This document shows, piece by piece, positions 44,575 through 56,639 of a stretch of DNA of 64,000 nt; the first letter of the stretch is position 1; the number at the start of each line of letters is the position of its first letter. Made by a program: the position numbers and the translations under genes. Below the pieces are notes generated by a model. That model saw only the letters and a list, made by a program, of their open reading frames with translations. It searched no databases and was not told where the DNA came from. The stretch is taken from NCBI GenBank assembly GCA_033977485.1, contig CM066988.1, forward strand, positions 72,097,169-72,161,168, given 5' to 3'. Source of the stretch: Hydrangea macrophylla (taxonomy: Eukaryota > Streptophyta > Magnoliopsida > Cornales > Hydrangeaceae).

Positions 44575-44847
44575 ATACGTTTATATTACTTTTTGTTAAT
44601 GGGGTTTCCATGTGATTGCTTGTTTAGGAGTTGTCTATCTATAACATATAATTTGTATTATAAGCCAAATTGTTGGTTGGTTCGTTTTCTTTGTTTCATT
44701 TACTGAAAACAGTGAAAAACATGAGGAAAAATGAAATAAGGAGAAATGTAAATTAAAATGAGTCTTTTTCTTCCTCTTTTCTTGAGACCCAGTCACAAGA
44801 TTTTCAATTTCTGGACACATACTTTTAACATAATGCATAAATATAAA

Positions 44848-45491
44848 TGATGATACCAAAATTGGATAAGAGAGTAAGAAGAAATAGACAAGTGAGTTTG
44901 TATGTAGTTCGGCCCTGTTAATTAGAAGACCTACGTTCGCGTTGTGTGTCGGAGCAGTTGCACTATGATATAAAAGTCACCGGGGATCTTTGGTGGACCA
45001 ACAAGAACTTACAGCTACCAGAGACCGGCCGGGCAGGATGTGCGTGTGTGCAATGCAATGTTGCGATTGTGTAGAATAAGAATGCTATCCACCTTCAAGA
45101 GGGTGAGTGGTCTCTTTTATAGATACAAGAGACCACTTGTACAAGGTAAGTAGCCTGATTAGGCAGTATGATCTAATTACAATTGATCAGCACAAATTGT
45201 GGGAGTTTCCTAATCGGATCAGGAAACAACCTTCTCTTTCCATTAGTTTTCTAGCTGAGGTAGGAAACTGTCTTGAACCTCTGGGTCGTGCTCTACGACG
45301 TGGACAGTCAGGTGCGGACACGAGAGGGGCCCATGTTGTATTCCCGATCCATTAATCGCGCTCGAGATATACCGGGCGGTTCTGGGTACCATTCCCGAGA
45401 TGGTCACACAATAGGTCGCAGCTACCGGGTGACTTAGAATTCCTTGCTGAGGTGGCAGAGATACTCTCATTGGAAATTTTTATGCATATCA
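44848..45491 (-). repeat. 3' LTR of the minus-strand Tat element
   Basis: 644 bp. Starts (on +) TGATGATACCAAAATTGG and ends TATGCATATCA. Homologous to 56640-57213: shared GTTCGGCCCTGTTAATTA, AAGTCACCGGGGATCTTTGG, AATTACAATTGATCAGCACA. Its copy of CTCATTGG near the inner end is followed by about 16 bp not present in the other LTR, and it also has about 45 bp extra near 45210. Confidence 0.85.
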
Positions 45492-45506
45492 GCTGCCTCC
45501 CATTTT
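45492..45506 (-). other. Polypurine tract of the Tat element
   Basis: On the minus strand AAAATGGGAGGCAGC directly precedes the 3' LTR start TGATATGC. Confidence 0.7.
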
Positions 45507-46380
45507 CGAAGCTAGTATGATGCTTCATCAGATGAGCGTTGGAAATTTGCATAGCTTAGGAAACCGTCCGGGAAGCAGCTTGGGAACCTGTTCGGGTCCG
45601 GGTTGGTCACTACAGTCACTCGGTGCTTGGGTCGATCGGTTAACCTTGGGAGCTTGGGGTCGGTACCTGCCACGCGTCAAAGAGTGATTGATCCGGTCAG
45701 GATTCAACGAAGTCGGTGCGAACGTAATTGAACAGTTGCATCGTAACCAAGCCATCATGTCATGTATTAAATGCGCACGCCTTTTGAGACGCCGTTTAGA
45801 CTGCCCGAGGTAACAGCTGGCTAGCATTTAGGCGGGAGTTGTGTAGGACCATTAGATCTGAGATGATCTGGACTCTCCGTACTACCTATTTAAGGGACAC
45901 TTGTGCATTTCTGTTGTTCCTGCTGCCCAAAGAAAGAGACTACTGAGGGATTTAAGAGAGAAAGCACCCGGCCAAGTTTCCTGAGCTCTAATTCGCACTC
46001 TTTTTCCTGTAAGTCATTGTTCCTCCAGCCTTGTCATTCATTGTATTTCCCTTTCTTTTCTTCTCTATCTGTTCCCAAGCGAGGCTAGAGAATAGGTACC
46101 CGCTAGGACTCGTGAGGGAGTGGGACTTTTTCTTTTTTAGGTTCTGCTTCTTTCTTAGATCGGTTGGTAACCTCTTCCTGGTGAAGCGGTCTAATCGGTT
46201 GGGGTATTCCAGACCCATTCTACCTGAGTGTTACTTGACAGCTAAGGCCTTGTACGCCCTACCATATAGGCTCTTGACCCTTCCATCCCTGTAGCTTAGA
46301 CTTGGGGTTCAAGACCTCTACTTAGGTCGCCAGTTGCTCTCACATTTTGTAGTGGAGACCTTAAAGATGTTCCATGATGA
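45507..46380. other. Non-coding 3' region of the Tat element
   Basis: No conserved frame. TATTTAAGGGACACTTG at 45889 (+ strand) may be the TATA region of the antisense ORF, since a CT-rich leader and the antisense coding region follow it. This is inference. Confidence 0.4.
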
Positions 46381-47200
46381 CTTCAACTCATCTTCCCGTT
46401 GAAAGATGAGCAATCTCAGTCGGGGACTCTAGACAGGAGCCTAAACCCCCCTTCATTGACCTCGTCTGACCATCATAGCAAGGGCAGGATCCCCATCCGG
46501 GTGTCCGACGACGGGGCCAGCTAGGACCTCCTAGCAGCCTCTGTGTCACGGGGGTCGGGAGTCGAACCACAAATCTCTAGCGGTCCAGACATAGTGGTTT
46601 CTTGCAAGTGGATCTCCAGTAACCTGCTCGGTGCCGACCTGGGCCGGATTAGGGACATGTATGACATCCCTGACTACTGCTCCTTGGACGTACCCAACAG
46701 AGGGCCTCATATATGCTAGTCGAGTTTTGTAACCCTTTACGAGGATGCCTTCATGGTTGGGCTTCATCTTCCCCTTCATCCAGTTGCCAAGGACATTTTG
46801 ATCTACCTTGGGATTGCTCCCGGGCAGCTCACTCCGAACGGGTGGAGGTCCGTGATGGGGGCCATCTTTCTGTGGCCCCAAGTACTTGGGTATGAAATCA
46901 CCGTTTGTCATGCCCCGAAGTACCAAAAATAGGAAAAAATAAATTTCCTTTATGGGTTCGTAGACATGTGACTGGTTGTGAATGTCACCTGATTATCCAA
47001 ACATGCATAAAATAATGTTATAATACGGAAAAATGACTAAGTTCAGCGGAAGCAAGAATCCAAAACATTCAAGTCTTACATGATTAATATATTACAGACC
47101 CAAGGATATCCAAAAGATACATATTACATGTTCAACTAAGCTATTACATGATTAATCATATTAACAACAGAACTATATCAAAAGAAAAGCTCCAAGATCT

Positions 47201-47296
47201 TCAGCTGCCAAAACTGTAGCCTTCCTCGTAGTAATCTTCACCAACATAGTCTTCAGTAGTAAAATCTGCATCTTGATAGTAGCCGGCTCCGTCAGG
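47201..47296 (-). other. Acidic Tyr-rich coding block in the second solo LTR
   Basis: 31 open codons and TGA on the minus strand; the last 16 residues are DYVGEDYYEEGYSFGS. It has the same spacing to the LTR end as in the other two LTR types. Confidence 0.6.
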
Positions 47297-47559
47297 ACCT
47301 GCAAAGGCTGGACGTGGATGGTCCAGTGGCATGAAACGCCATTAGCGGTTAAGCTAAGTGAGGGTACCCTTAAGGTTACCACCACTAAGGTAAGTTATTC
47401 ATCATCTCTTATTCTTAGAACCATGTCTCGTTCAAACCCAACCATACCCTTCGAAGCTTAGCCCAGAATTGAACTGACCAACGACATTGACTGAAAGAAG
47501 ACTCAACTCCAAGCGCATTTACGGGTCAACAAAGCACAACACTTGACAATGAATCGCTT

Positions 47560-47825
47560 GATCAAACATGTCATTGATGATCCTTAGGTCATTCATAAGA
47601 CCGAACACGTCATGACGATCCTCAGATCAAGAATGTGGGATATTAATAGTCACTTGATCGAACACATCATGACGATCCTCAAGTCACCCGCACTTGACCG
47701 AACACGTCATTCCGATCCTCAAACTAAGGGTGCGGAATATAGTCACTCACTTGATCGAACACGTCATACGATCCTCAGGTCATCCACACTTGACCGAACA
47801 CGTCATGCCGATCCTTAAACCAAGG
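47560..47825 (-). repeat. Imperfect ~50-70 bp tandem repeats, GAACACGTCATxxxGATCCT
   Basis: Six copies of a unit with CTTGACCGAACACGTCATxx then GATCCTCAAG/A. The location between the acidic block and the leader is the same as for the unrelated repeat arrays of the other two LTRs. Confidence 0.7.
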
Positions 47826-50800
47826 TACAAAACATTTCAGAACTCCCCAGTTGGCTCCTTGGAATTACCGAAGGACTAATTCTGTAAGAAATATCCGAAC
47901 ATGACACGAAAGTTTACGAATCAACTTTGACCGGAAGTCACACGATGAGAAATGAAGCTCAACGTCCCTTATTCGCATAAAATCTGTTATTGAAGGTTTT
48001 ATCGTTATTTTACGTATTCGTACGTTTCGTAGTTTAGTTCAATAATAACATCCATTTATACTTTCGAAGTTACGTTTATACATCCGTCATTCTATTTTAT
48101 ATCATAATATACTTACAATGAGAACTTACCCAATCATTATCAACGCAATAATCGTGTTGTACAACATACTTACAGCTTGGGTATGAACTTTCAACGATCA
48201 TTAAACTATATTCATAACAATGGAAAACATAGCACGTAGCCCATGGATTTATAACATGGATTTAATACCAATAAATATATAGATGAAACCCTTAACATAC
48301 TCATCTACGTGATAGCACTACCATAGCACAAGATTTTCATAACAATACAGGTATCGGAAAACTAGCAACAACAATCAACACCATGCATAAACAAAACATC
48401 ATACAAAAAGCTACACAATCTGCCAGGATACATTTTCACTGTGTTGACTGAAATAACATGATTTATTTGGGCATGATAAATTTCTCTGTAGATCAAACTT
48501 AAAACTAGAACATTATAGGTATTTGGATCATCTTCATGTACAGAAAAATCTAGCTTCAAATACATTTTTGAGCTACTCAAAACATTTATTTTACTTAGAC
48601 ATTTATATATTTTCGGACTGCTCTGTCTTAGATTTATAGTACTGCATTGTACCTGACTTTCACCTATGATGGATTCATTTTTAGACCAGACTATAGAAGG
48701 GTTATTTGTAGATAAATGAGTTAGATTTCTCCACAAAAAAACCTATCCTAATTCAGATTTTTGAGCTACTTCAAACGTTCATTTTACTAAACTATGTTCT
48801 GCTGAAAGTTTATGTTTCCCAGATTTATAACACTACATTATACATGCATTTCACCTATGAAGGAATGATTTCTAGACTGAGCTATAGAAGAGTTATTTGT
48901 ATATAAATGCGTTATATTTTTCCACAAAAAAACCTAGCTTAATTCAGATTTTTGAACTACTCCAAACGTTCAATTTACTAAATTATGTTCTGCTGAAAGT
49001 TTCAGTTTCTCAGATTTAAGGATTTGTCTTGCATGGCATGGAATCCTCAAAGTAGCAACATCAAGCTCTTACTAAGCATCACTACATATTGTATATGTTC
49101 TAAAGTAAGTTAGTAAACTCACCGATACTTGAAATTTGGTTTGAATGTAGGATTTGAGCTTAAGGAGCTTTAGCTTAAGCTTCTATGGTGGAAGCTTCTT
49201 CTTCTTCTTCTTCTTATATTTCTTTTCTCTCTCTATGAAATTTATCTCCTAACTCTCTCTAACTCTATATGTGCTGATTATGGAGACCAAGAGAGTAAAA
49301 TGTTTGCATGTAGGTGTGTTTATACTGAAATGGTGGAGAGACATGTGTCTCCATGTACGCTTGCATGCTAGGACACATGTCCAACATATGGACAAGTGTC
49401 ACAAGAGGTGACATGGACTGTCATGTGGCCGACCATGTGGGGCCCACCTTGGATTGTGTGCTACTTTCTCGATTTGCATGCATAAGTTCCTCGATATACG
49501 TGTCAGTTTCGATTTACGTGCAAACTACTATTATTTCTAATGTCTGGGTCCGGGTACATGACTAAGCTGAGTCTTATTACGGTCGAGCCGGTACGGTTAT
49601 TACAGTCTAATTAATAATACTACAACACGTCAAAACTGTCATGCAATTAAAATAATATAATAATAATATAGTCGGTCCAATACAGAAATAAAAAAAAAAC
49701 TGATATTATTTAATGAAAAGAAAATTACAGGCATTACACCGTTCAAGAGTTTCTCTAGACCCACCGACCGTTTCCAATGCATGGGGAGGCCAGGTTTTTT
49801 TCTTTGGGAGCCCAGCAAGGAGGGAAGATCATAGACAAAAGCCCAAGCAACAACAGCGAGTGGAAGAAGAAATTTTTCCAAGTATCCATCCCCGGGCTTT
49901 GTGAAGACGCCCTAGGAATATAGCTGAGGACCGCATGGGCGGGGAAGCTAAGGAGTATGCTCCTGTATAGTCTGTCTTTTCCTTTTACTTTGCTGTTGCT
50001 GTGAACTAATTGTCTGCTGTATTTTGCAGTGGGGTTGATTGATCCACCAAGCATCCCAGATGAGTGCCAGGATAGGATCTGAGCTTTAGTTGAGGAGCCT
50101 ACAAACTTCGATAACTTGCTGACTCGAAAGGGTGAGTGAAAAGTCACCTACGAGCTTGACCAGTAGTTTGAGGCACCTATCTTCCCTCTAATAATTCCTA
50201 GTGAGCTCTACAGTCTCGAGTCATTTTTCTTCTCCCTTGGTTATTATTTTTATTACTTTCCTGATTACTTACAGCCTACCTTTTTCCCTTTTGCAGAAAT
50301 GGGCCCAAGGCTAGATCCCGAAGCATTAAGGGCGAGGGAGGCCACTACTGTTGCTCGAGCAGCTGAGAGGAGGAAGAGGCCAGCTACTGAGCCTGCTGTT
50401 GGCAGTCAGCCGCTAAGGCGGCTAAGACGGATTGGTAATTTGCGCAGAGCCGGTCAGGACATCAGCTCCGTGGGTGGTGTAGGACACTGCTCCTAGGGTG
50501 AGCGTACCGACCGGGGTAGCGTTGGGAGAGTCCTCAGAGATTTGAGAGAGGATCAGGCCGGGTCTTCTCCCAAGGCAGGTGGAGATGTGAGCCGAGATCT
50601 CTCTGCAGGCGTTCCAGTGATGGCTTTATAGCCTCTCACACTTTGTAAGTAACTTGCCATGTTTTCTTCATTTTTATTTTTCTTAACCAATTATCGGATT
50701 TGATCGATCTGTTTCAGCCTCGTTCCTTGTTAGGTTGGTTGCATGGTTGTCGGGGCTGAGTCTTTCTTGCCCGCCTGGCTTAGAGGGCGGTTGCTACTGA

Positions 50801-51299
50801 GGCCACCCTTTTGAACGAGAGAGCAACCTTGGAGGCTAAGGATATTGCCCTGGCCCTTGAGAAAGATAAAGTGAAGGGGCTGGCTCTTGAGCTTGGAGCG
50901 GTCCAGGCAGAGTTAGATACCATTCTGACAGAGTTAGGGGCTGCTTAGAAGGGCCAAGAAGCTGTAGAGAAGGCCCTGGTTGAGGCTACAACTGCTCGGG
51001 AGGAGGCGCCAAGGTCCGACGACGACTTCGATGACGGTTTCTTTTAGGGGTATGCAGACCTAAAGAGTGGGTAGCTCTGGACCATCCCGAGTGGGACCTT
51101 ACCGTCTACTCAGGAGCGAGTTCTGACTACTAGGAGACGGGGCCGAATGCTTCTAAAGAGGCTACTGTTGAAGACGCGCCGACGAAGGACACTGCTATCG
51201 GTGGAGAGGTCGAGGAGACCGGGGATGCGGTTGTCGTGGTGGACGACTCTTACTCCCCGGTTTGTATTTGTATTTATTTTGCTTTTTGTGCTTGTCTAT

Positions 51300-52150
51300 T
51301 TTTTTTGGTGGAGGCTACTATAATTGCCCCCCGAGTCCTGTATGTATGATGAACTAAATGACAAAGGCCCTTCGAGGTCACCTTTTATGTCAATTTCCAT
51401 CCATGATCGAACTTCGTTAATTCCCTGCATTTTTTTGTGGTTGCCCGTGTTCGACCGGTAGGGACTATGACCGGTAGGGAATACTTGGTCTTTGGGGGAC
51501 CTGTAGCACCTTTATGTTTTCCGAGCCATTGATGGCTAGGTAGTTTGTACGTCTGTAGGTCTCGCCCGAGGTAGTGAAGGAATTTTTACTATTTCTACCC
51601 GGTCTGTTAACTCTGGGCACTGTAGGTACTTAGGACTATTTGATGGTAGTTTACACTTAGTTCCAAGTCCTGTTAGTGTCCGGTGTGATTACCTATTTTA
51701 GTTCGTTATGCCCTCCTACCTCCCAAGCTTATGCTAAGGCGGGGGTCAATAGAGGTGATGACCATTGACAACCAACCTAGAACGTTGGTAGTTCCAGGGT
51801 CCTTTGACTACTCCATCGTTGGCCACCTAGGGGGTTTGCCCCCATCGTAGGTTATGGACCTAAGGGGAGTTGGTGCCTCGGGTGTGATCCCGAAGTCTTT
51901 ATGTGCCTCGGATGTAATCATGAGATCTTTTTAGTGCCATGGAACACTGGTAAGGAACACTTTTTATAAAAGAAAAAGCTTTTATTCAAACTGAAAACTG
52001 CTCGAAAAGAGCTACAACTTTTGAAAAAAGTTTAAATCGCTAACCAACATAGATCCATATTTCACTGAAAGTACTTCCGTAGGTGCTCCACGTTCCAGGG
52101 GTGTGATAGCTCTTGTCCTTCTAGGGTCTGTAACCAGTATGTTCCTGATT
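51300..52150. other. Spacer between integrase and antisense ORF
   Basis: No conserved frame on either strand. Contains duplicated short pieces (GTGCCTCGGGTGTGATCCCG / GTGCCTCGGATGTAATCATG around 51870-51925). By position it is the 3' untranslated zone of pol. Confidence 0.5.
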
Positions 52151-52157
52151 ATTTAAC

Positions 52158-52964
52158 CTAGGTAACCCTATAGGGCACTTCTAAGTTTGGTCCCAGATTT
52201 CTATGGTTGGAGATCCTAGTTGACTGATTCACCGCTTTTAGGATGAGCTCCCCGACCTGGAAACTGCGGTGTTTTACCCTACTGTTAAAGTACCTTGAGA
52301 CAAGCTGCTTGTAGGCTGCTACTTTTAGATATGCCTCCATTTTTTCTTCTACTAGGTCGAGCTCTCCTCTGAGGGCTTCCTTATTGCCTTGCTCTCTAAA
52401 GTTGGTCACCCGGTATGTTGGCAATTCGAGTTCTATGGGGACTACTGCCTCCAAGCCATAGGTGAGCGAGCATGGGGTCTCTCATGTTGCTACTTGGGGA
52501 GTAGTACGATAGGCCCACAAAAGGGTCGGTAGTTCTTCTCCCTAGAGTCCTTTGGCATTTTCGAGCCGGGTTTTAATGGACTATAGAATTGTTCGGTTCG
52601 TTACTTCGGCTTGCCCATTGGCTTGAGGATGCATGGGGGAAGAGGAATGATTTGATATCCTATAGCCCAAGCAGAGCTGCCGGAATACTGGTGTGTTAAA
52701 CTGCCTTCCATTGTCGCTGACTAATACCCGGGGCATGCCAAACCTGCTGAGAATATTCCTTTCAACAAAACTTTCCATCTTCTTCTTGGTGATTGTTGCT
52801 AGAGGCATGGCTTCTGCCCACTTGGTAAAATAATCCATAGAGATGACCGCAAACTTGACTTGGCCTTTTGCCATTGGAAGGGGACCGACGATATCACTAA
52901 CCCACCGAGCAAACGGCCAGGGGATGAGCATTGGAGTTTGGAGCTGCACCGGGCGATTGATCAT
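52158..52964 (-). pseudogene. Tat integrase
   Basis: Core residues are D (AVISMDYFTKWAEAM), D (VLVSDNGRQF) and E (ANGQAEVTNRTI), so the DD-E triad survives. A stop after TNRTIL (about 52581) and a frame change separate the core from the C-terminal part, 52454-52158 (VPIELELPTYRVTNF ... KHRSFQVGELILKAV). About 130 bp between the two is degenerate. Confidence 0.9.
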
Positions 52965-53675
52965 GTTGGCATGCCTCCAACACTTGTCATATCTTGTGAC
53001 GTACTAAGAGTCTCGGGCCATTATTGGCCAATAGTACCCTTGTAACAAAGCCTTGCAGGAGAGTACCCGAACTCCAAAGTGGCTTCCACACACACCCTCG
53101 TGGATTTCATATAAGATTCCTTGGACCTAGGCAGGGTGGATACATCGGATATAGGGGATGGAGAACCCTCTCTTATAAAGCATGCCATCAACGAGGTGAT
53201 ATCTAGCTGCCCGCCTGGCGGGCTTCATCCCTCCCGTCCAAGAGGCCCCTAGTTATATGGAACTTCACGATAGGATCCATCCAGCTGGGCCCTAAATCGA
53301 CTGGGTCAACGTCCATGCCTTCTGAGTTGGACATACTAGGCTCAGGAAGATATTCTATCCTTATCTCGGGGAGGTCTGACTTGAAAGATGGTGCTAGCCG
53401 TTCTAACCGGTCGGCCCTTGTGTTCTCCTCTCTCGGGATCTATTTAATTAAGAAACCTTTGAGCTATTTGGTAACCGACCTGATTAGGGCCAAGTAGGCC
53501 ACCATGTTATCTTCCCACGCTTCATACTTCTGATTGACTTGCTATGTGCCCATTAAGGTAGCCAATTGCAGCCCGATCAACAAGGCTTCGTACTCAGCTT
53601 TGTTATTGGAGGCTTGAAACCAGAACCTTAGTGCGTACTCCAGTAGGATCCCATCAGGTGTGGTCAGGATGATCC
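52965..53675 (-). pseudogene. Tat RNase H and integrase zinc-finger region
   Basis: Pieces read on the minus strand: GIILTTPDGILLEYALRFWF then QASNNKAEYEALLIGLQLA (RNase H with the acidic E in AEYEA), stops in the strand after it, IPREENTRADRLERLAPSF, then GVCGSHFG and KCWRH-type remains of the zinc finger. At least three stops. Confidence 0.82.
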
Positions 53676-54461
53676 CTATCCCACTACCCGGTTAGACTCA
53701 TCTCGGCTTTTGACCAAGAGGTTGTCGACATACACCTCTATCATTTTCCTGATCAAATTTTTGAACATTTGATTGACCAGGCGTTGGTAGGTGATGAAAT
53801 AAGTCTTCTCTTCATCCCCAGGATACATGCTGATTTGGTAGTACTCCGAGTAGGCGTCCATGAAGGAGAGAAGTGAGTGGCCGGTTGTGGAGTCCACAAG
53901 AAGGTCTATTCTAGGTAATGGATAGCAGTGCTTGGGGCAAGCCTTGTTCAGGTTGGTAAAGTCCACACACATCCTCCACTTCCTATTGCTCTTCTTGACC
54001 AGTAGCACATTGGTCAACCATTCAGGATAGTGAACTTCTCGGACTGACCTTTCCTTGAGAAGCTTTTTGATTTCCTCACGCACTGCCACTTGTCTTTTGG
54101 GAGCCATGCCCCTCCTCTTTTGCTTGACCGGGTGGGAGTTCGGGTCAATGTTGAGACGGTGGGACATGAACCGAGGATCAATTCTAGGCATGTCTTCATG
54201 ACACCAGGCGAAGACGTCTTGGCTCTTTCTCAGGAATTGGGTTAACTCTTCTTTGATAATCGATTCCAGGAGAGTGCTAATGCTGATGGACCGATCTGGG
54301 AACTGGGGGTTTAGCACCACTTGATCTAGTTCCTCCACTGGGCCTACTCCCTTCCTTATGCCCCTTGGATCCATCTCCTGAACATTATGCGTTTCTGCAA
54401 TTGCCTCTCTGCACAGGAAGCTGACATAATAGGTCCGAGCGGTTGCTTGATCTCCACACAA
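53676..54461 (-). pseudogene. Tat reverse transcriptase with internal deletion
   Basis: An open frame of 261 codons. It includes FLRKSQDVFAWCHEDMPRID, MAPKRQVAVREEIKKLL, MCVDFTNLNKACPKHCYPLP and HSLLSFMDAYSEYYQI. After FITYQ it jumps directly to RLVNQMFKNLI; the conserved stretch with the VMPFGL motif is absent. The catalytic motif reads YVDN (53721-53732) where YVDD is expected. The frame stays open despite the loss of about 20 residues, but the enzyme cannot be active. Confidence 0.9.
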
Positions 54462-54699
54462 GCTTCCCAGACCTGGGGGGTTGGAAACTTGATCACCAGG
54501 ATGTATGTTGACACAGCCACCTTGTCTTGGTTCAGTGTTGTCCTTTTAAGGAGGATATATAAGCAGAGGGAGCTTCGACTATAATAAAATTTATGAGTAT
54601 AAAGACCTGCTACTGGTAGGTCCCCATAAGAATTAGCAGTTTGATCATCCCGAGCAGTTGTATGCTTGATCCGTTGGATCCTACCAAGGGGGTGGCCAC

Positions 54700-54900
54700 C
54701 GGACAAAGTCGGTCCCTCGATATCTCAAACTGATTGAAGGCCGAGGCAAATAGAATGTCCGAGGAGCTACCCGTGTCCACTAATACCCTCTTGACATCGT
54801 CGGATGAGAATGTCAGTATATCGATCAGTGGGGAGTTGGCTGATTGGACTTACAGGGCATTTGATCGGGATGCCCAACCATGCCTTTTTCTCGCCGACTT
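54700..54900 (-). pseudogene. Tat aspartic protease
   Basis: The minus strand reads VKRVLVDTGSSSDILF at about 54790-54745, followed by a segment like FNQFEISRDRLCPVATPLVG. DTGS is the protease catalytic motif and is intact. The surrounding frame is broken on both sides. Confidence 0.85.
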
Positions 54901-54953
54901 CAAGCCCCTTTGCCCGATATTCCTCCGGAGACTACGTTGATGTGACCGATGGG

Positions 54954-56575
54954 TTACGACTGCTCGGGAGCTCGGATGCCTAGTCGCGGTCGCTTGTCTA
55001 TAGTGATAAATTCGGCGAGATGACCCTGTTTGATGAGCTTCTCAATGGCAATTTTAAGCTTGAAGCAGTCCTCGATATCATGGTCGTGATCCCTATGGTA
55101 CCAGCAACACTTGTCCCGGTTCCTTTTCTCGGGAGGGCTCTTCAGCTTTGCCAATTTTTTGAGCAACCTCTGAGCCTCGACAGTGACCATAACTTCTTGG
55201 ATAGGCTGGGAAAGCAACGTGAAGGTAGCAGGGGCCTGATCTTGATTGCTTCATTGCTGATCTTGCTTCGGCTTCTTTCCGGAGCCTTTCTCAGAACCTT
55301 CGTGCTTCCATTTAGATTTTGAGGACTCATCCTCTACGAAGCTGGCACACTTAGACTTCATGAACTCTTCTGTGTCAATTTATTTTACAACCCTCTCTGA
55401 GAGTTCAACCAGGGTGGCAGGTCGATCACGGTGGAACGACGTAGCAACATAGGTATGCTGAACCCTTGAGCAGAAGGCTGTGATCTCAACTATTTCATTC
55501 AGGTTGTGGATCTAAAGCTTTTGCTGATTGAAATGGTCAACATAATCCTTCAAGGATTCTCCCTTGCGCTGATTGACAACCAACAATTGGGTGTTTGGCT
55601 GTGATCGATCAAGCATTCCCACGAACTGGATGACAAAGAAATTGCTAAGTGCCTTGAAGTCGTTGACCGTTCGGTGTTTGAATGAGTGGAACCACTACAC
55701 AAATAGCCCTTTAAGGGTAAGGGTGCTAGGAAAGGCCAGGCACAGCAGTTCATCGACATTGGTAGCTAACGCCATCTGAGCCTTGTAAGTCCGGACATGA
55801 TAGAACGGGATCCCCAAGCCGTCATAAGAACCAAGATGTGGTTGCTTGAACTTGCGAGCAATGGGAAATCCTGTGATTTGGATGATGAAAGGTGACTCAA
55901 TTTTAGTATTATTGTAGTCGCGACCTGGCCTGCAACTTAACTTCTCAATCTGTTTCTGCAGGTTGCTGATGCAGGCCTTAACGTCCTCCTGATCGGTCCT
56001 CCATTGTGTATCTATGCCGTAGGTCGGGTCGAACGACGAAGTCACTTTTTTGAAGTGTGTTGTCCTCAGAGATGGGGCATGGCTTTGACTCTGGGTAATC
56101 ATGTGCCTAAGATCTCCATGGCTCCTGGCCGGGTGTTCTTGGGTTGATTCTTGGGTCGTTTGCTCTTGTCCCTCGCTTCTGGCAGCATGTCTATTGTTGA
56201 TGATCTTTCTGGCGCCCACCACCCGGCTGGGTTGGCCCGGGCATGTTGATAGGTCCGCTCGGGGCCACGGCTACACTCATCATTCTCGGACTGCCCCAAA
56301 GCCGAGGGGTATACTGGTATAGTATGAGCACGCCAGCGAGTCCGCACGGGCACGCGATCACGTGCGTTGTTCCCGAGCTGATCCTCTGCCTGAGGGGACT
56401 TATCCTGTCGGGACTACTGTGCTTCGATTTGCTGTTGAGCTTGATGCTGGCCCTCCAGGATTTGTGCAAGAGCCGCGGCGATCTGCTCTGAGGTCATAGA
56501 GGCCACCGATTGCCTGACCTGCGAATCCGCCTGACCCGTTGGGGCAGCAGTCTTCTTACCCTTTTTCGGTGGCAT
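54954..56575 (-). pseudogene. Tat gag
   Basis: The ATG at 56575 starts MPPKKGKKTAAPTGQAD, a basic start followed by an Ala/Gln-rich helix with a stop near 56414. A second open piece, 56222-55695, contains GIPFYHVRTYKAQMALA in the capsid domain. The C-terminal piece 55217-54954 has the zinc-binding variant CCWYHRDHDHDIEDC followed by LKIAIEKLIKQGHLAEFI, typical of Tat gag. The pieces are in different frames. Confidence 0.87.
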
Positions 56576-56620
56576 GTTGATCAGTAACAGATTTGTTTTT
56601 GGGAGAAAAATTGTCGCTTT

Positions 56621-56636
56621 CCCATAGATGGCGCCA
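56621..56636 (-). other. PBS of the Tat element
   Basis: The reverse complement TGGCGCCATCTATGGG follows the 5' LTR end after 3 nt. TGGCGCC starts are typical for PBS sequences of Tat and Athila elements. The tRNA was not identified. Confidence 0.75.
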
Positions 56637-56639
56637 AAC

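Larger units (their letters stand above)
46906..49738 (-). mobile_element. Second solo Tekay-like LTR, inside the antisense ORF
   Basis: 2833 bp flanked by a perfect CCGTT (46901-46905 and 49739-49743). On + it starts TGTCATGCCCCGAAG and ends ATTACAGGCATTACA, matching the intact chromovirus LTR ends (TGTCACGCCCCGGAG ... ATTACAGGTATTACA). Also shared: TTTCCTTTxTGGGT near the left end, the AAGCTAAGTGAG segment, the acidic coding block and the GTGAGTT palindrome at 49103-49123. No internal region is attached, so it is a solo LTR. Confidence 0.9.
46546..51260 (+). pseudogene. Antisense ORF of the Tat element (gypsy-type transposon protein)
   Basis: Read on the strand opposite to gag-pol. Pieces: LYEDAFMVGLHLPLHPVAKD, LGIAPGQLTPNGWRSVMGAI then FLWPQVLGYEITV up to 46905; after the solo LTR it continues QEFL, stop, THRPFPMHGEARFFSLGAQ ... 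WKKKFFQVSIPGLCEDALGI, stop, LRTAWAGKLR (49739-49950). Then a likely intron with TATTTTGCAG, exon LIDPPSIPDECQDRI ... NFDNLLTRK (about 50033-50132), and later Lys/Glu-rich coiled-coil coding (LEAKDIALALEKDKVKGLAL, about 50830). The first part resembles the Pfam family 'putative gypsy type transposon' (Transposase_28). Known: Grande and Retand of this group carry antisense ORFs after pol. Several stops show decay. Confidence 0.72.

Noticed and set aside
46546..46926. 126-codon minus-strand frame MVLRGMTNGDFIPKYLGPQ
   Set aside because: Shadow of the + strand antisense ORF, which has family-like sequence in the other direction; it also crosses the solo LTR border.
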